A DNA stretch of 41,359 nt from Clostridiales bacterium (GCA_030445805.1 JASUTA010000002.1:1-41359), one strand, 5' to 3'; positions 1-8,413 are shown, counted from the stretch's first letter. Notes: generated from the sequence alone by a model not told the origin. A program made the numbers and translations.

Positions 1-51
1 TAAGGGTGCCCATAAATGATTTTTTTCCATTATAATATATGATAAAATAAA

Positions 52-93
52 ATTCAAGGCGACCGAGAGAGTCGCCTTGAATCCAAATGGTTT
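52..93 (-). terminator. intrinsic terminator of the sulfur module
   Basis: A 12-bp perfect stem (52-63 pairs with 71-82, arms ATTCAAGGCGAC and GTCGCCTTGAAT) has a 7-nt loop. Read on the minus strand it is followed by a T-rich tract (positions 51-40). It lies just downstream of the stop of the thioredoxin-reductase-like gene and probably ends the minus-strand operon. Confidence 0.75.
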
Positions 94-132
94 TTAACAA
101 TGTGCAGTTGTTAAATCCTTATATTGCCGTCC

Positions 133-1359
133 TTATAAAGCCGCGTTGATGGTTGCTTCATCAAGGGTATAGATTTTTTCTGAGATTTCTCCGCCTTTTG
201 TGATGACAACGGCAGGGACTTGGTCAACTTTCAGTTTCAGAGCAAGACCGTTTGATTTGTAGACATCAATGCGGTTGACAGCGATATTGCCTGCATGTTG
301 ATGCTCGATTTTTTCGATGGTTGCAAGGAACTCTCTTGCAGTGGCATCGATGGCATTGTAAACATAGATGAGGCCCGGTTTTTCGGATTGCATAATCTTT
401 GTATCAAAGATTTCTTTTTCCGCGATGTAGCGCTCTGCCGCTGTTCCGGCAATGGCACCGTCGCCGACTGCCGTCGCGATTTGTTTGAGCCATTTGTCTG
501 TAACGTCACCGATGGCGAATACGCCTTCGATACCGGTTTCTTTTTTCTCATTAACCGTGATGTATCTGTTTCGAGTCAAAGGCAATTGACCTTCAAAAAG
601 TTCCGTATTCGGGAGATATCCGATAAATTCGAAGCAGTTATCGCAGTCCACCGGAATTTCTTCTTCTGTTTTGACATTTTTGAGGACAACCGTCTTCAAA
701 TGTGCTTCATCGCCTTCGAAGCGTTTTACGACGCTGTTCCATACGAAATCCATTTTAGGATTGGCGAGAGCCGCTTCACGTGCGATTTCGTTACAGTCCA
801 TTTTACCTTCGTCATGCATAACCGAAACGGTTACTTTGCTTGCGAATTTTGTCAGGAACATACCTTCTTCAATAGCGGCATCTCCCGAACCGATGACGAC
901 GACATGTTTGCCGGTATTGGCAGCCGCATCACAAGTTGCACAGAAACTGATCCCTTTATCGAAGAGGAATTGTTCTTCGTTTTCTCCGCCCGTTGTTCTC
1001 GGACGACCGCCTGTTGCGATGATAACTGCTTTGGCAAGATATTTGTTTCTGAACGTTTCAACGACTTTTTCTTCGCCTTCGAGCGTAACGCTTGATACGG
1101 CAGTCAATTTGAATTCAACGCCGAGTTTTTTGGCTTGTGCTTTCATGAGATCCGTGATGGCTTCGCCTTTCGGTGCATCAGGAAATCCAGGATAGTTTGC
1201 GATTTCATTTGTGTATGTAGCGAGGCCGCCTACGAGTGCTTTTTCGAGAAGCAACGTTTTGAGGCGTGCACGGCCGGCGTAGATGCCGGCACTGAGGCCG
1301 GCAGGACCGCCACCTATGATAACCACGTCATAATTTTCTACTTTCTTTTCTCGACTCAT
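133..1359 (-). CDS. thioredoxin-reductase-like flavoprotein fused to a degenerate thioredoxin domain
   Basis: This 408-residue protein is a class II pyridine-nucleotide-disulfide oxidoreductase. The FAD motif GGGPAG is at 16-21, the redox motif CATC at C140/C143, a second dinucleotide motif GSGDAA at 157-162, and the FAD-closing motif FAIGDV at 281-286. Residues 1-315 match the length of thioredoxin reductase (TrxB). The last 85 or so residues look like a thioredoxin fold: they have a cis-proline segment (QVPAVV, P382), but the usual WCGPC site is replaced by NAIDATAREF with no cysteine. The NADPH-binding HRR motif of TrxB is also not evident after the second Rossmann motif, so the electron donor may not be NADPH. 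It is the last gene of the YeeE-TusA-YeeE operon, 18 bp after the preceding gene. That context suggests reduction of a sulfane or disulfide sulfur carrier. The family is certain; the substrate is inferred. Confidence 0.85.
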   Translation of the reverse strand: MSREKKVENYDVVIIGGGPAGLSAGIYAGRARLKTLLLEKALVGGLATYTNEIANYPGFPDAPKGEAITDLMKAQAKKLGVEFKLTAVSSVTLEGEEKVVETFRNKYLAKAVIIATGGRPRTTGGENEEQFLFDKGISFCATCDAAANTGKHVVVIGSGDAAIEEGMFLTKFASKVTVSVMHDEGKMDCNEIAREAALANPKMDFVWNSVVKRFEGDEAHLKTVVLKNVKTEEEIPVDCDNCFEFIGYLPNTELFEGQLPLTRNRYITVNEKKETGIEGVFAIGDVTDKWLKQIATAVGDGAIAGTAAERYIAEKEIFDTKIMQSEKPGLIYVYNAIDATAREFLATIEKIEHQHAGNIAVNRIDVYKSNGLALKLKVDQVPAVVITKGGEISEKIYTLDEATINAAL

Positions 1360-1377
1360 TTTTTCTCCTCCGTGGTG

Positions 1378-1938
1378 TTACATAAAGAATTTTACGAGCA
1401 GTTTACTTCCGACGATTGCACCGAAGAACATGCCGACTGCAAACACCCATCCGGAGAGGGAGAGTGAAGCGATGCCGCTGTAAAGTGCGCCGATGTTACA
1501 TCCGAAAGCAAGTCTTGCGCCGTAGCCCATCAATAAACCGCCGATAACGGCCGCGATGATTTGGCGTACGGATTTGATTTTCTTAACTTTAAACCCTGAA
1601 GCGAGTAATGTCGCAGCCAGTGCGCCGGCAATAATGCCGAAGTTTCTCCAGCTTTCACCGTGATTCAAGATGCCTGCCGCCAGCGTTGATTGAGCGCCGG
1701 AGCTTGCAAAGTAGTACCATTTGTCTACACTGCCGCCGAGTCCCTGATAGATCCAAGCGCCCCAATAAGCGAGTGTGCCCGAAACGCCCCACGGATTTTT
1801 GGTTGCCGCAAGTGTGACAATTTGAAACAGCGAAAGGAGAACTGCTGCAGTAACATAAGTAAAAGGATTCTTCAACCACTTAATGTAGTATTCATTTTTC
1901 TTGACGCGATCGAAGAATTTCGTATTTGACTTTTCCAA
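1378..1938 (-). CDS. YeeE/YedE-family sulfur transporter, C-terminal half
   Basis: This 186-residue membrane protein has about five hydrophobic segments. It carries the family signature GYGARLAFGCNIGALYSG around 138-155, with a conserved cysteine at C147. Full-length YeeE (TsuA), a thiosulfate importer in E. coli, is about 350 residues and is an internal duplication with conserved cysteines lining the path. Here the two halves are separate genes, and this one corresponds to the second repeat. It begins 23 bp after the TusA gene and is followed 18 bp later by the flavoprotein. The likely role is passage of thiosulfate or a related sulfur compound across the membrane and hand-over to TusA. The substrate is inferred from the family. 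YedE homologues can also belong to selenium metabolism. Confidence 0.85.
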   Translation of the reverse strand: MEKSNTKFFDRVKKNEYYIKWLKNPFTYVTAAVLLSLFQIVTLAATKNPWGVSGTLAYWGAWIYQGLGGSVDKWYYFASSGAQSTLAAGILNHGESWRNFGIIAGALAATLLASGFKVKKIKSVRQIIAAVIGGLLMGYGARLAFGCNIGALYSGIASLSLSGWVFAVGMFFGAIVGSKLLVKFFM

Positions 1939-1961
1939 AACTTACACCTCCGTAGTAGGGG

Positions 1962-2189
1962 CTATTTTGTTTTCTCGATGATGACTTCCCATTCGCCGTC
2001 GTCTACTTCTTCAACTTCAACATTGTGACCGTCTTTGCGTGCCCATTCAGGAACGTTTTTCATTGCACAGCTATGGTCGAGTTGGACGATAAGTACATCG
2101 CCTACTTCCATTTCGTTTAATTTGTTTTGCGCCTTTACCAAAGGTACCGGACAAGCTTCACCCAAGCAATCTAATACGACTTCTTTCAT
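1962..2189 (-). CDS. tusA: TusA-family sulfur carrier protein
   Basis: This 75-residue protein has the TusA (SirA/YeeD) fold signature: a conserved CPVP near the N terminus with the active cysteine at C13, a second cysteine at C8, and the central segment LDHSCAMKNVPEWAR. The reading frame stays open further upstream, but the start at 2189 is chosen because a GGAGG ribosome binding site precedes it at the right distance and because TusA proteins begin at this point. Family members carry sulfur as a cysteine persulfide. In E. coli the homologue TsuB is needed for thiosulfate uptake by TsuA. It sits between the two YeeE half-genes, so it very likely accepts sulfur from that channel. Confidence 0.9.
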   Translation of the reverse strand: MKEVVLDCLGEACPVPLVKAQNKLNEMEVGDVLIVQLDHSCAMKNVPEWARKDGHNVEVEEVDDGEWEVIIEKTK

Positions 2190-2308
2190 TTTTCGTTCCT
2201 CCGTTTTTTTTATTTTTTTAGATTCACCCATTGATTTGGGTCCCATTAACGTAATAAGATTAAACTGAAACAAAATTTAATGCTCAAATTCAGATTAAAG
2301 ACTCACTC

Positions 2309-2992
2309 TTAGTGAGATGCGCCTCTCTTTTTCTCATATTGTTCTGCAATGATGTAAAGTGCAGCGAGTAAGAGAAGCTGTAAAAGTACAGCACCCATCC
2401 AGCCGAAAACATCGGGCAGGAAGATTGAAGGGCCTTTGCTGATGAAGTGTTCTTTCCACCATCCGAAATCATGTGCGCCCCAGAGGGAGCCGATGATGAA
2501 GAACACAAGTGCGATGGTGTTCATGATAAAGCCTTCTCCGACACGCATCAGCGTTCCGGAAGCACATCCGCCGGCGATGACCATTCCGATACCGAACATG
2601 AAAGCGCCTACGAGAGTCGCTAAACTGATCGGTACGACATATCCCATACCCGGGATTGCAAGTCCTGCCTGAGCATAACCATATTTGATTGCCGTAAAGC
2701 CGATGGTTGTAATGGCCAGTGCAATAATGACGGCACGCGTCAGCGAAGTTCCGCCTGTCAAATAAGGATCACGCATGGATGCTGTGAAACAAAAACGCCC
2801 TTTTTGGAGAATGAATCCGAAGGCACAGCCGGTTAGCCAGAAAAATGCAACAGTTTGTGAGTGGGTATTGAGCCAAACCGCGATTACCGCGATCAGGACA
2901 ACCACCAACACGCCAAACGGAATTTGATTTTTCTTTGGCTTGCGACTTGCCGAAGAACGTCTTGAAGAAGCTCTGGTAGTTTGTTCAGCCAT
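2309..2992 (-). CDS. YeeE/YedE-family sulfur transporter, N-terminal half
   Basis: This 227-residue polytopic membrane protein has a basic, serine-rich cytoplasmic N terminus (about 1-22). Family motifs are GCAFGFILQKGRFCFTASMRD (about 55-75, cysteines C56 and C68) and GGCASGTLMRVGEGF (141-155, C143). It corresponds to the first repeat of YeeE, so together with the gene at 1378-1938 it would make a complete transporter with three conserved cysteines (C68, C143, and C147 of the partner). The open frame extends upstream, but the start at 2992 has AGGAG nine bases before it and avoids overlap with the divergent regulator. It is the first gene of the minus-strand operon, with 119 bp before tusA. 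Confidence 0.85.
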   Translation of the reverse strand: MAEQTTRASSRRSSASRKPKKNQIPFGVLVVVLIAVIAVWLNTHSQTVAFFWLTGCAFGFILQKGRFCFTASMRDPYLTGGTSLTRAVIIALAITTIGFTAIKYGYAQAGLAIPGMGYVVPISLATLVGAFMFGIGMVIAGGCASGTLMRVGEGFIMNTIALVFFIIGSLWGAHDFGWWKEHFISKGPSIFLPDVFGWMGAVLLQLLLLAALYIIAEQYEKKRGASH

Positions 2993-3060
2993 TTGTTCAC
3001 ACTCCTGAAATAAAAAGTTTGCTATACTCTTAACAATCTCACACCAATATGATACCATTG

Positions 3061-3081
3061 AATTGGATTGAATGACCAATT
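3061..3081. promoter_or_regulatory. inverted repeat, candidate LysR-type operator
   Basis: The arms AATTGG (3061-3066) and CCAATT (3076-3081) are separated by 9 bp. The site lies in the 169-bp region between the divergent LysR gene and the sulfur operon, which is the usual place for a LysR recognition site. The position and symmetry are seen; the function is inferred. Confidence 0.45.
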
Positions 3082-3161
3082 GCAATTCTGAATCAGTATA
3101 AGAAAAACTGATACCCAATGTTTTAAAAATGAGGCATGATATAAAGGGAAAGAGGTGAAAT

Positions 3162-4061
3162 ATGAATCTAGTTGCACTTGAGTACTTTAGAGAAGTCGTA
3201 GAGACAAAGAGCATTTCAAAGGTTGCTTCCAACAAACATATCTCACAGTCCGCGCTCAGTCAGAACATTCAAAAACTTGAAGACGAACTGGGATATCAAT
3301 TGCTGGAACGCAGCAATAAAGGGGTTGCACCGACCGAGGCAGGACGAATTTTGTTTACCTACTCGGGCACGATTCTCCGCATCTATAACAAGATGATGGA
3401 GGAATTGGACTCACTTCAGCACAGTGTTGAAAATATTAGAATTAACGGATATCTGTCTTTAGTGGACTATTCGTTGCCCTGTGTGCTCTACAAAGTAAAA
3501 AAACGGTACCCGAAGTATAATTTCGAAATGCAGACAAAGTCCAATGCCGATTCAATAACAGATCTCCTCAATGAGTTGACCGACCTTTGTTTTATTACGG
3601 AGGAACCTGTTGACGATCGGTTGGAATATGCGCGAATCGGAAAGGAACGCATTGTACTCGTCGCCAATTACGGGTCTAAAATTCCGGACCGAATCGATGT
3701 CAATGAACTTCAGCATTATGAAATGGTTCTATTGGACGATCAGGCACTGAATATCTCCATGTTCTTAAAACAGCAACTAAAAAAAGCCGGATTATCGCTT
3801 GAACAAATTCACATCATGTTCAAAGTCGATTCGATTCCGGCGGCCAAATCATCGGTCAGCAACAATTTGGGCATTTGCTTTTTGCCTTACATGTCCGTCA
3901 AGAAAGAGCTTTATGAAAAACGTTTAAAGCGCATCGAAGTCGAGAATTTCAACTTGGATTACGATATCTACCTCGTCGCTCGCAGACGTTGCGACAGAGA
4001 GCGTGCCATAACGGACATCTATAACTTTTTTATTGAAAATGGCGAAAAAGATTTTTGTTAA
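3162..4061 (+). CDS. LysR-family transcriptional regulator
   Basis: This 299-residue protein has an N-terminal winged HTH of LysR type (about 1-60, including SKVASNKHISQSALSQNIQKLE with the typical SQ.ALSQ..LE pattern). A long linker helix and an inducer-binding domain (about 90-295) follow. It is preceded by AGAGGTG six bases from the ATG. It is transcribed divergently from the YeeE-TusA-YeeE-flavoprotein operon and ends 23 bp before the end of a second, convergent TusA-like gene. This placement suggests it controls sulfur uptake or trafficking, perhaps in response to a sulfur metabolite, as CysB does. The ligand cannot be read from the sequence. Confidence 0.9.
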   Translation: MNLVALEYFREVVETKSISKVASNKHISQSALSQNIQKLEDELGYQLLERSNKGVAPTEAGRILFTYSGTILRIYNKMMEELDSLQHSVENIRINGYLSLVDYSLPCVLYKVKKRYPKYNFEMQTKSNADSITDLLNELTDLCFITEEPVDDRLEYARIGKERIVLVANYGSKIPDRIDVNELQHYEMVLLDDQALNISMFLKQQLKKAGLSLEQIHIMFKVDSIPAAKSSVSNNLGICFLPYMSVKKELYEKRLKRIEVENFNLDYDIYLVARRRCDRERAITDIYNFFIENGEKDFC

Positions 4062-4084
4062 ATCAGAAATTTAAGATCAGAAAC

Positions 4085-4306
4085 TTAAGGTGTTTTTGTG
4101 ATGGTTATTTCCCAAACACCGTTGATGACTTCTTCGATTTCATAAGAGAAAGGGCTTTTCGAAAGATATTCGCGAATGCTTTCGATGACGCAGCTGTGAT
4201 CGACGACCATCTGAAAAGTTTCTCCGGGGGCGGTATGTGTGAGCTCATTTTGCATTTTGAGCATGGGAATCGGGCAAATATCGCCAAAACAATCAATTTT
4301 TTTCAT
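4085..4306 (-). CDS. second TusA-like sulfur carrier protein
   Basis: This 73-residue TusA/SirA-family protein has the CPIP motif (active cysteine C11), a further cysteine at C6 and the segment VDHSCVIESIREYLSK, closely paralleling the protein at 1962-2189. A perfect AAGGAGG ribosome binding site precedes the ATG. It is a single gene, convergent with the LysR regulator and divergent from the glycosyltransferase. It is a paralogue of the operon-borne TusA and may serve as an alternative acceptor or deliver sulfur to another target. Its distance from the transporter genes leaves its partner unknown. Confidence 0.88.
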   Translation of the reverse strand: MKKIDCFGDICPIPMLKMQNELTHTAPGETFQMVVDHSCVIESIREYLSKSPFSYEIEEVINGVWEITITKTP

Positions 4307-4369
4307 GAACTGCCCTCCTTGTTATCGCCATTTTAGCAAATTTTTTTTGTACTTTCAATGGAGGCGTTT

Positions 4370-5110
4370 ATGCTTTATTCTATTGTCGTGCCTGTTTTTA
4401 ACAGCTCGGCATCATTAGGAAAACTGATTACGGAGATCAGAGACCATTTCGGTGAGGCATTTTGCGATGCGGCATCGGATATTGAGGTGCTGCTTATCGA
4501 CGATGCCAGCTCGGATGACAGTTGGCGGATTATTAAGCGGCTTGCAAATAAATATCACATGATCCATCCCATGCGCATGTCCCAAAACGTTGGGCAGCAG
4601 CGGGCCCTTTATTATGGCCTACTCGCCGCAAGGGGAGAATATGCCATCACAATTGACGATGATTTGCAGCATGATATCCGAGAAGTGGACAAGATGCTGG
4701 AACTTGCCAAGGAAGGCTGTGATCTGGTATTTGGCGTTTACGACAATTATGGAGAGCACGGTATAAGACATCTCGGATCCAAGTGGATCGGGTCGTTTTT
4801 CAGACGGAATTATCCCCAGCTTGAGGGCAATCGCGTCAGCAGTTATCGGCTGATTCAGCGCTCACTTTATCTACAATTGAAACCTTGCCCGGGGCATTTC
4901 GTTTATTTAAGCGCCGAACTTCTGCCTTATGCCTGCAAGACGGGTAATGTAAAAATATCTCGGAGACGACGCGCTTACGGACACTCCGGATATACACTGA
5001 GAAAATGTATAGCAATTGGTATTCGATTGAATTTTCATTATGGGTTGATGAGAAAACTGCCGTTTCCCGAGAGGAAAGGTGAGCATTCGGAGATACCCAG
5101 GAGGCGGTAA
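4370..5110 (+). CDS. family 2 glycosyltransferase (dolichol-phosphate mannosyltransferase-like)
   Basis: This 246-residue GT-A glycosyltransferase begins with the family's YSIVVPVFN strand. It has LLIDDASSDDS at about 42-51 and the metal-binding DDD at 96-98, followed by QHD. Its C-terminal part (RRAYGHSGYTLRKC) resembles the lipid-facing end of DPM1/ArnC-type enzymes, which transfer a sugar from a nucleotide to a polyprenyl phosphate. The membrane helices found at the C terminus of many relatives are missing. The start at 4370 is preferred over the in-frame ATG at 4358 because a GGAGG lies five bases before it. It runs directly into the ATP-grasp gene (3-bp gap). It could supply a lipid-linked sugar to the GT39-like protein at 6401-8095. 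Confidence 0.85.
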   Translation: MLYSIVVPVFNSSASLGKLITEIRDHFGEAFCDAASDIEVLLIDDASSDDSWRIIKRLANKYHMIHPMRMSQNVGQQRALYYGLLAARGEYAITIDDDLQHDIREVDKMLELAKEGCDLVFGVYDNYGEHGIRHLGSKWIGSFFRRNYPQLEGNRVSSYRLIQRSLYLQLKPCPGHFVYLSAELLPYACKTGNVKISRRRRAYGHSGYTLRKCIAIGIRLNFHYGLMRKLPFPERKGEHSEIPRRR

Positions 5111-5113
5111 AAC

Positions 5114-6361
5114 ATGCGCATGCTGATGGTAGGTGCGGGAAGTTGTCAAATAAGCGGAATCAAGCGACTGAAAGCCATGGGCATCGAAGTCGTCGCCGCA
5201 GACTACAATGAACGGACACCGGGGAAAGAAATGGCGGATTTTGCGGTTTTGGCAGATGCTTTTGATGCAGGTGCCATTGCAAAAACCGCAGCAGACTATG
5301 CCGTTGACGGCATTATGACAATGGGAACGGACCAGCCGGTGCTCTCTGTGATGCGTTCGGCCAATGCGCTCGGACTCAGCGCCAGTCTTTCTGACGAAAC
5401 GGCCCTTTGGGTCACCAATAAAAAATATATGAAACAACGCTTTACGGCATTTGATATCCCGACGGTGCCTTATCAGATATTGACCCGTCCGGATGAACCG
5501 ATTGCAATAAAAGGGCCGTATGTGACCAAGCCGTTTGACTCTCAGGGACAACGCGGCATTTTTCTTTTAAAGGAGCCGGGGGCGGTGCGGTCGCACTTTG
5601 AAAAGGTTCTGCGCTATTCAAGAGAAAAAGAAATTCTGATTGAATCTTTTTATCCGAGTGATGAAGTGACTGTCAGCGGATGGGTTTCAGACGCAAGGGT
5701 ACACGTGCTCACTCTGACGGATCGCGTGACATTTGATCCTGAAGCACACATCGGCGTATGTGTGGCACACGAATACCCGTCGATTTATGCAGAATCGCAC
5801 GGAGAAGAAATATTGGCTCTGACAGAGCGAATTTGTAAGGTGTTCGGCATCGAAGACGGTCCGATTTATTTTCAGATGTTGATCGGTTCGGAGGGCATTT
5901 GCGTCAATGAAATTGCCTGCCGACTCGGTGGGGCCTATGAAGATATCAGTATTCCGTGGGCCACCGGCGTGGATGTTTTGGACCTTCAGATCAAAACGGC
6001 ACTCGGTATAAAAGAGGCTTTTTCGGTGCTGAATCCCTATTGCGGATCCGGACTTTCGCTGCATGTTCCTAAAAAATATTTCAGTACGCAACTCTTTTTT
6101 TGCAGACCCGGGAAAATTGAAGAAATGCCGACTCTTGAATCGATAGAAGCATTGCCGTTTGTCGTTTCGGCGGGCTATAACATCAAGGCCGGCGATGATA
6201 TGGAATCGATAGAAAACGCTTCTCAACGCGTCGGATTTGCGGTGGTCGTCGGAGCGAGCGAAACGGAAATTCAAAAAAATATTGATTTATTTTATGAAAA
6301 AATGGCCATCAAAAATTCGCAGGGAGAAAATTTAGTAATAAAAAGACACCGCAACAGATAA
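5114..6361 (+). CDS. ATP-grasp family carboxylate-amine ligase
   Basis: This 415-residue protein has an N-terminal Rossmann-like preATP-grasp part (MLMVGAGSCQISGIKRLKAMG) and an ATP-grasp core at about 110-300, in the arrangement of PurK/PurT/CarB-like ligases. Visible core elements are the lysine-rich IKGPYVTKPFDSQGQRGIF, the acidic segment ILIESFYPSDEVTVSG and the metal-site strand CVNEIACRLGG. Such enzymes activate a carboxylate as acyl phosphate and join it to an amine or thiol. It is translationally close to the GT2 gene, so a role in decorating a cell-surface sugar or lipid with an amino acid is plausible. No family-specific substrate motif was recognised. The stop codon lies just before the 3' arm of the following terminator hairpin. 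Confidence 0.8.
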   Translation: MRMLMVGAGSCQISGIKRLKAMGIEVVAADYNERTPGKEMADFAVLADAFDAGAIAKTAADYAVDGIMTMGTDQPVLSVMRSANALGLSASLSDETALWVTNKKYMKQRFTAFDIPTVPYQILTRPDEPIAIKGPYVTKPFDSQGQRGIFLLKEPGAVRSHFEKVLRYSREKEILIESFYPSDEVTVSGWVSDARVHVLTLTDRVTFDPEAHIGVCVAHEYPSIYAESHGEEILALTERICKVFGIEDGPIYFQMLIGSEGICVNEIACRLGGAYEDISIPWATGVDVLDLQIKTALGIKEAFSVLNPYCGSGLSLHVPKKYFSTQLFFCRPGKIEEMPTLESIEALPFVVSAGYNIKAGDDMESIENASQRVGFAVVVGASETEIQKNIDLFYEKMAIKNSQGENLVIKRHRNR

Positions 6362-6376
6362 CGGTGTCTTTTTTAT
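6341..6376. terminator. bidirectional intrinsic terminator
   Basis: The stem arms AAAAGACACCG (6341-6351) and CGGTGTCTTTT (6362-6372) enclose a 10-nt loop that contains the stop codon of the ATP-grasp gene. T-runs follow on the plus strand and, less cleanly, on the minus strand. It separates two convergent transcription units. Confidence 0.75.
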
Positions 6377-6400
6377 ATAATCGACCTTAAGCGCCGAGTG

Positions 6401-8095
6401 CTATTCATTTTTCGATTCATCGGGAAGGACGCGATAAATACGGGTTTCCCAAGGATAGGTGCCGACATATTTGGCAATCCGCATGCCGTAGGTGGGGTCA
6501 TCAATGGCGGCGACGAGTGTTGTTCGCTCATCAATAAAGGCATGAAGTGCCGGCATAAAATCCAACGTACCGTAAATGAAATCCCATCGCGGGCTGGTTT
6601 GTTCCATGTACCCCATTTCATCGTGAAGGACGATGTATTCAATCCCCCGGGCTTCAATATACTCCGATAGGGAAAGTCCGTTTTCTTCAAGCAGAGCCAA
6701 GTTGCGAATGTCGTAAAACGCATAGGGATCAAAGCCTTCGATGACGTTGATATTGGAAAGTTGAATGGCATCGGCAGGGATGATTTCATGCAAAGCGGCA
6801 AGGGTTTCGGCATAACCGCGCTGATAGGGTTGGGCGTCAAAATAAGATTGCAGGTCTTGTCTCAAACCCAAAAGTGAAAGGCTCACCAAAAGCCCACAGA
6901 GGATATAAGTCCATTTTGCGGAAGCGATTTGCGCTCGCATATCGGATGGAAGGAACCGACCCGTTAATTTGAAGAGGCTTTGTAAGGCGGATGCGGTGAG
7001 TAAAAGTCCGAAAGGAAAGAGAAAGACAACGGACGTCTGGTTGTACCGGCCGATAATGAGTAGTCCCGCAAGGAGGGCGATAAAGGCGGCCGTATCCATT
7101 TGCAGTGCGGACAAATCAATCTCTGAATGATTTTGGCGACGCAGAAAATAAACGGTTAGGAGGCAAACAGAAACCGCGAGTGCCGCTGTGAAAACCGTCA
7201 ATTCCGTGCGGATATCAAAGAGGTCATAAGTGCCGCCGATGCGATAGTAAAGTTTATACCAGAACCAAAAAAATCCTGTGAGCCGTGAAGTGGCTTGAAT
7301 TTCTATTCCCAGCGAAGCGCCGTAGGAAAAATACTCCGAGAGGAGATGCGGATTCCACCGGTAGCCGATAATCAGGTACAGTGCGGCGCCGGATGCAACG
7401 AGAGCAAAGAACGTCACCAATGACCGCAACGGTCTCTTGCCGGACAGTACCTGGATGCCCATGACGGCGAAAAAGACGGCTGCAATCAGAAAACTGTTGG
7501 GGTGAACGCCGATTCCGAGACACACCAACAGCGCAGGAAACCAAGCTTTCCCGTTTGGACGGCTCAGAGAAAAAAATCCGATAAGCACGAGCATAAGAAT
7601 AATCATATCTTGGCGTCCGAATCTGGAAGCGTACAGCCACTGCACATTGAGCGCGAGAACGATGGTCAGCACAGAGGCGATCAAATGGCCCCCGGAGGTA
7701 TTCGAAAACCGCGTCAGTGCCGTTTTGTAGAAAGCGATGAGCGCGGCCGAAGCGGCGAGAAGCGATAAAAATCGCATGGCAAAAGCCGTATTTCCCAAAA
7801 TGGAAATCACGCCGGATTCCATGAGCAGATAGAGCCACCGAAAAGGATGTATAACGCGTGGATAGAGGTCGAAAAAGGGTTCTGTGACTTTGAAAGTACC
7901 TTCATGCATAAAGGCTTCGGCAGTTCCGAGAAGCCAGAGCTCATCCGAATGAATCCTCGGAAATTCGAGAAGCGTCAATCCGTTGATGACTAAAAAAGCC
8001 CCGACAATCAAAAAAATCGGAAAAAACGTTTGCCATCGGATTTTGAAACGGTGGCGATCGGCGATGGGATTAAAAAAATGAGCGAATAATTTCAT
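6401..8095 (-). CDS. polytopic GT39/ArnT-like glycosyltransferase family membrane protein
   Basis: This 564-residue protein has about 11-12 hydrophobic segments in its first 400 residues and a soluble C-terminal domain (about 420-564). The first extracytoplasmic loop carries HSDELW (about residues 50-55), the acidic D-E pair typical of GT-C enzymes of the PMT/ArnT class, which take sugars from polyprenyl-phosphate donors. The extracytoplasmic C-terminal part would be unusual for an ArnT of this length but is common in the clostridial group of such proteins. Convergent with the GT2/ATP-grasp operon, it probably uses the lipid-linked sugar made by the GT2 enzyme to glycosylate a surface polymer or protein. 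The acceptor is unknown. Confidence 0.75.
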   Translation of the reverse strand: MKLFAHFFNPIADRHRFKIRWQTFFPIFLIVGAFLVINGLTLLEFPRIHSDELWLLGTAEAFMHEGTFKVTEPFFDLYPRVIHPFRWLYLLMESGVISILGNTAFAMRFLSLLAASAALIAFYKTALTRFSNTSGGHLIASVLTIVLALNVQWLYASRFGRQDMIILMLVLIGFFSLSRPNGKAWFPALLVCLGIGVHPNSFLIAAVFFAVMGIQVLSGKRPLRSLVTFFALVASGAALYLIIGYRWNPHLLSEYFSYGASLGIEIQATSRLTGFFWFWYKLYYRIGGTYDLFDIRTELTVFTAALAVSVCLLTVYFLRRQNHSEIDLSALQMDTAAFIALLAGLLIIGRYNQTSVVFLFPFGLLLTASALQSLFKLTGRFLPSDMRAQIASAKWTYILCGLLVSLSLLGLRQDLQSYFDAQPYQRGYAETLAALHEIIPADAIQLSNINVIEGFDPYAFYDIRNLALLEENGLSLSEYIEARGIEYIVLHDEMGYMEQTSPRWDFIYGTLDFMPALHAFIDERTTLVAAIDDPTYGMRIAKYVGTYPWETRIYRVLPDESKNE

Positions 8096-8413
8096 AAGTG
8101 GACCCTTTCTTGCTATATATTGTTTTCAAAACGGAACAAATCCTGATATTTAAAGGCCTTTCACGCACTGGTTTTCAAACATTTTTATTTTATAATTCTA
8201 TCATAATTGCTTTTCTAAAGGGGAAAAAACAAATGAATGTTAAAAAAGTATCATTCTAATAAAGAATGCTGCATAAGTAAAACTGATAACTATTTTTTGG
8301 AGCTTAGCGTATAATAAGAGCGTGAAGTGTGAAAAAATTGACGTACTTCATTGTCTATTAATTAACAATATACTCCAAAGAACAATCTCACAAATTCGTT
8401 TATGGAGGTCAAT
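8096..8413. other. 318-bp divergent intergenic region
   Basis: This AT-rich spacer lies between the GT39-like gene (minus) and the rhodanese lipoprotein gene (plus). A TATAAT lies at 8310-8315 and a TTGACG at 8338-8343, but neither has a well-spaced partner element. A small hairpin (CATTCT with AGAATG, near 8251-8267) sits around the end of an 8-codon reading frame that starts at 8233. A GGAGG at 8404-8408 serves the rhodanese gene. No RNA gene or longer frame was recognised. Confidence 0.6.

Noticed and set aside
295-1095. Long open frame (266 codons) on the plus strand opposite the flavoprotein gene
   Set aside because: It is antisense to a clear coding gene with intact motifs, its translation is rich in Phe/Cys without domain sense, and it lacks a ribosome binding site.
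2990-3235. N-terminal extension of the YeeE-like frame to 3235
   Set aside because: It would overlap the divergent LysR gene and run through the promoter region. The ATG at 2992 has a proper ribosome binding site.
8233-8259. Eight-codon frame (MNVKKVSF) with a GGGG upstream, as a leader peptide
   Set aside because: It is too short, without regulatory amino-acid runs. The hairpin behind it is weak and no terminator alternative is visible.
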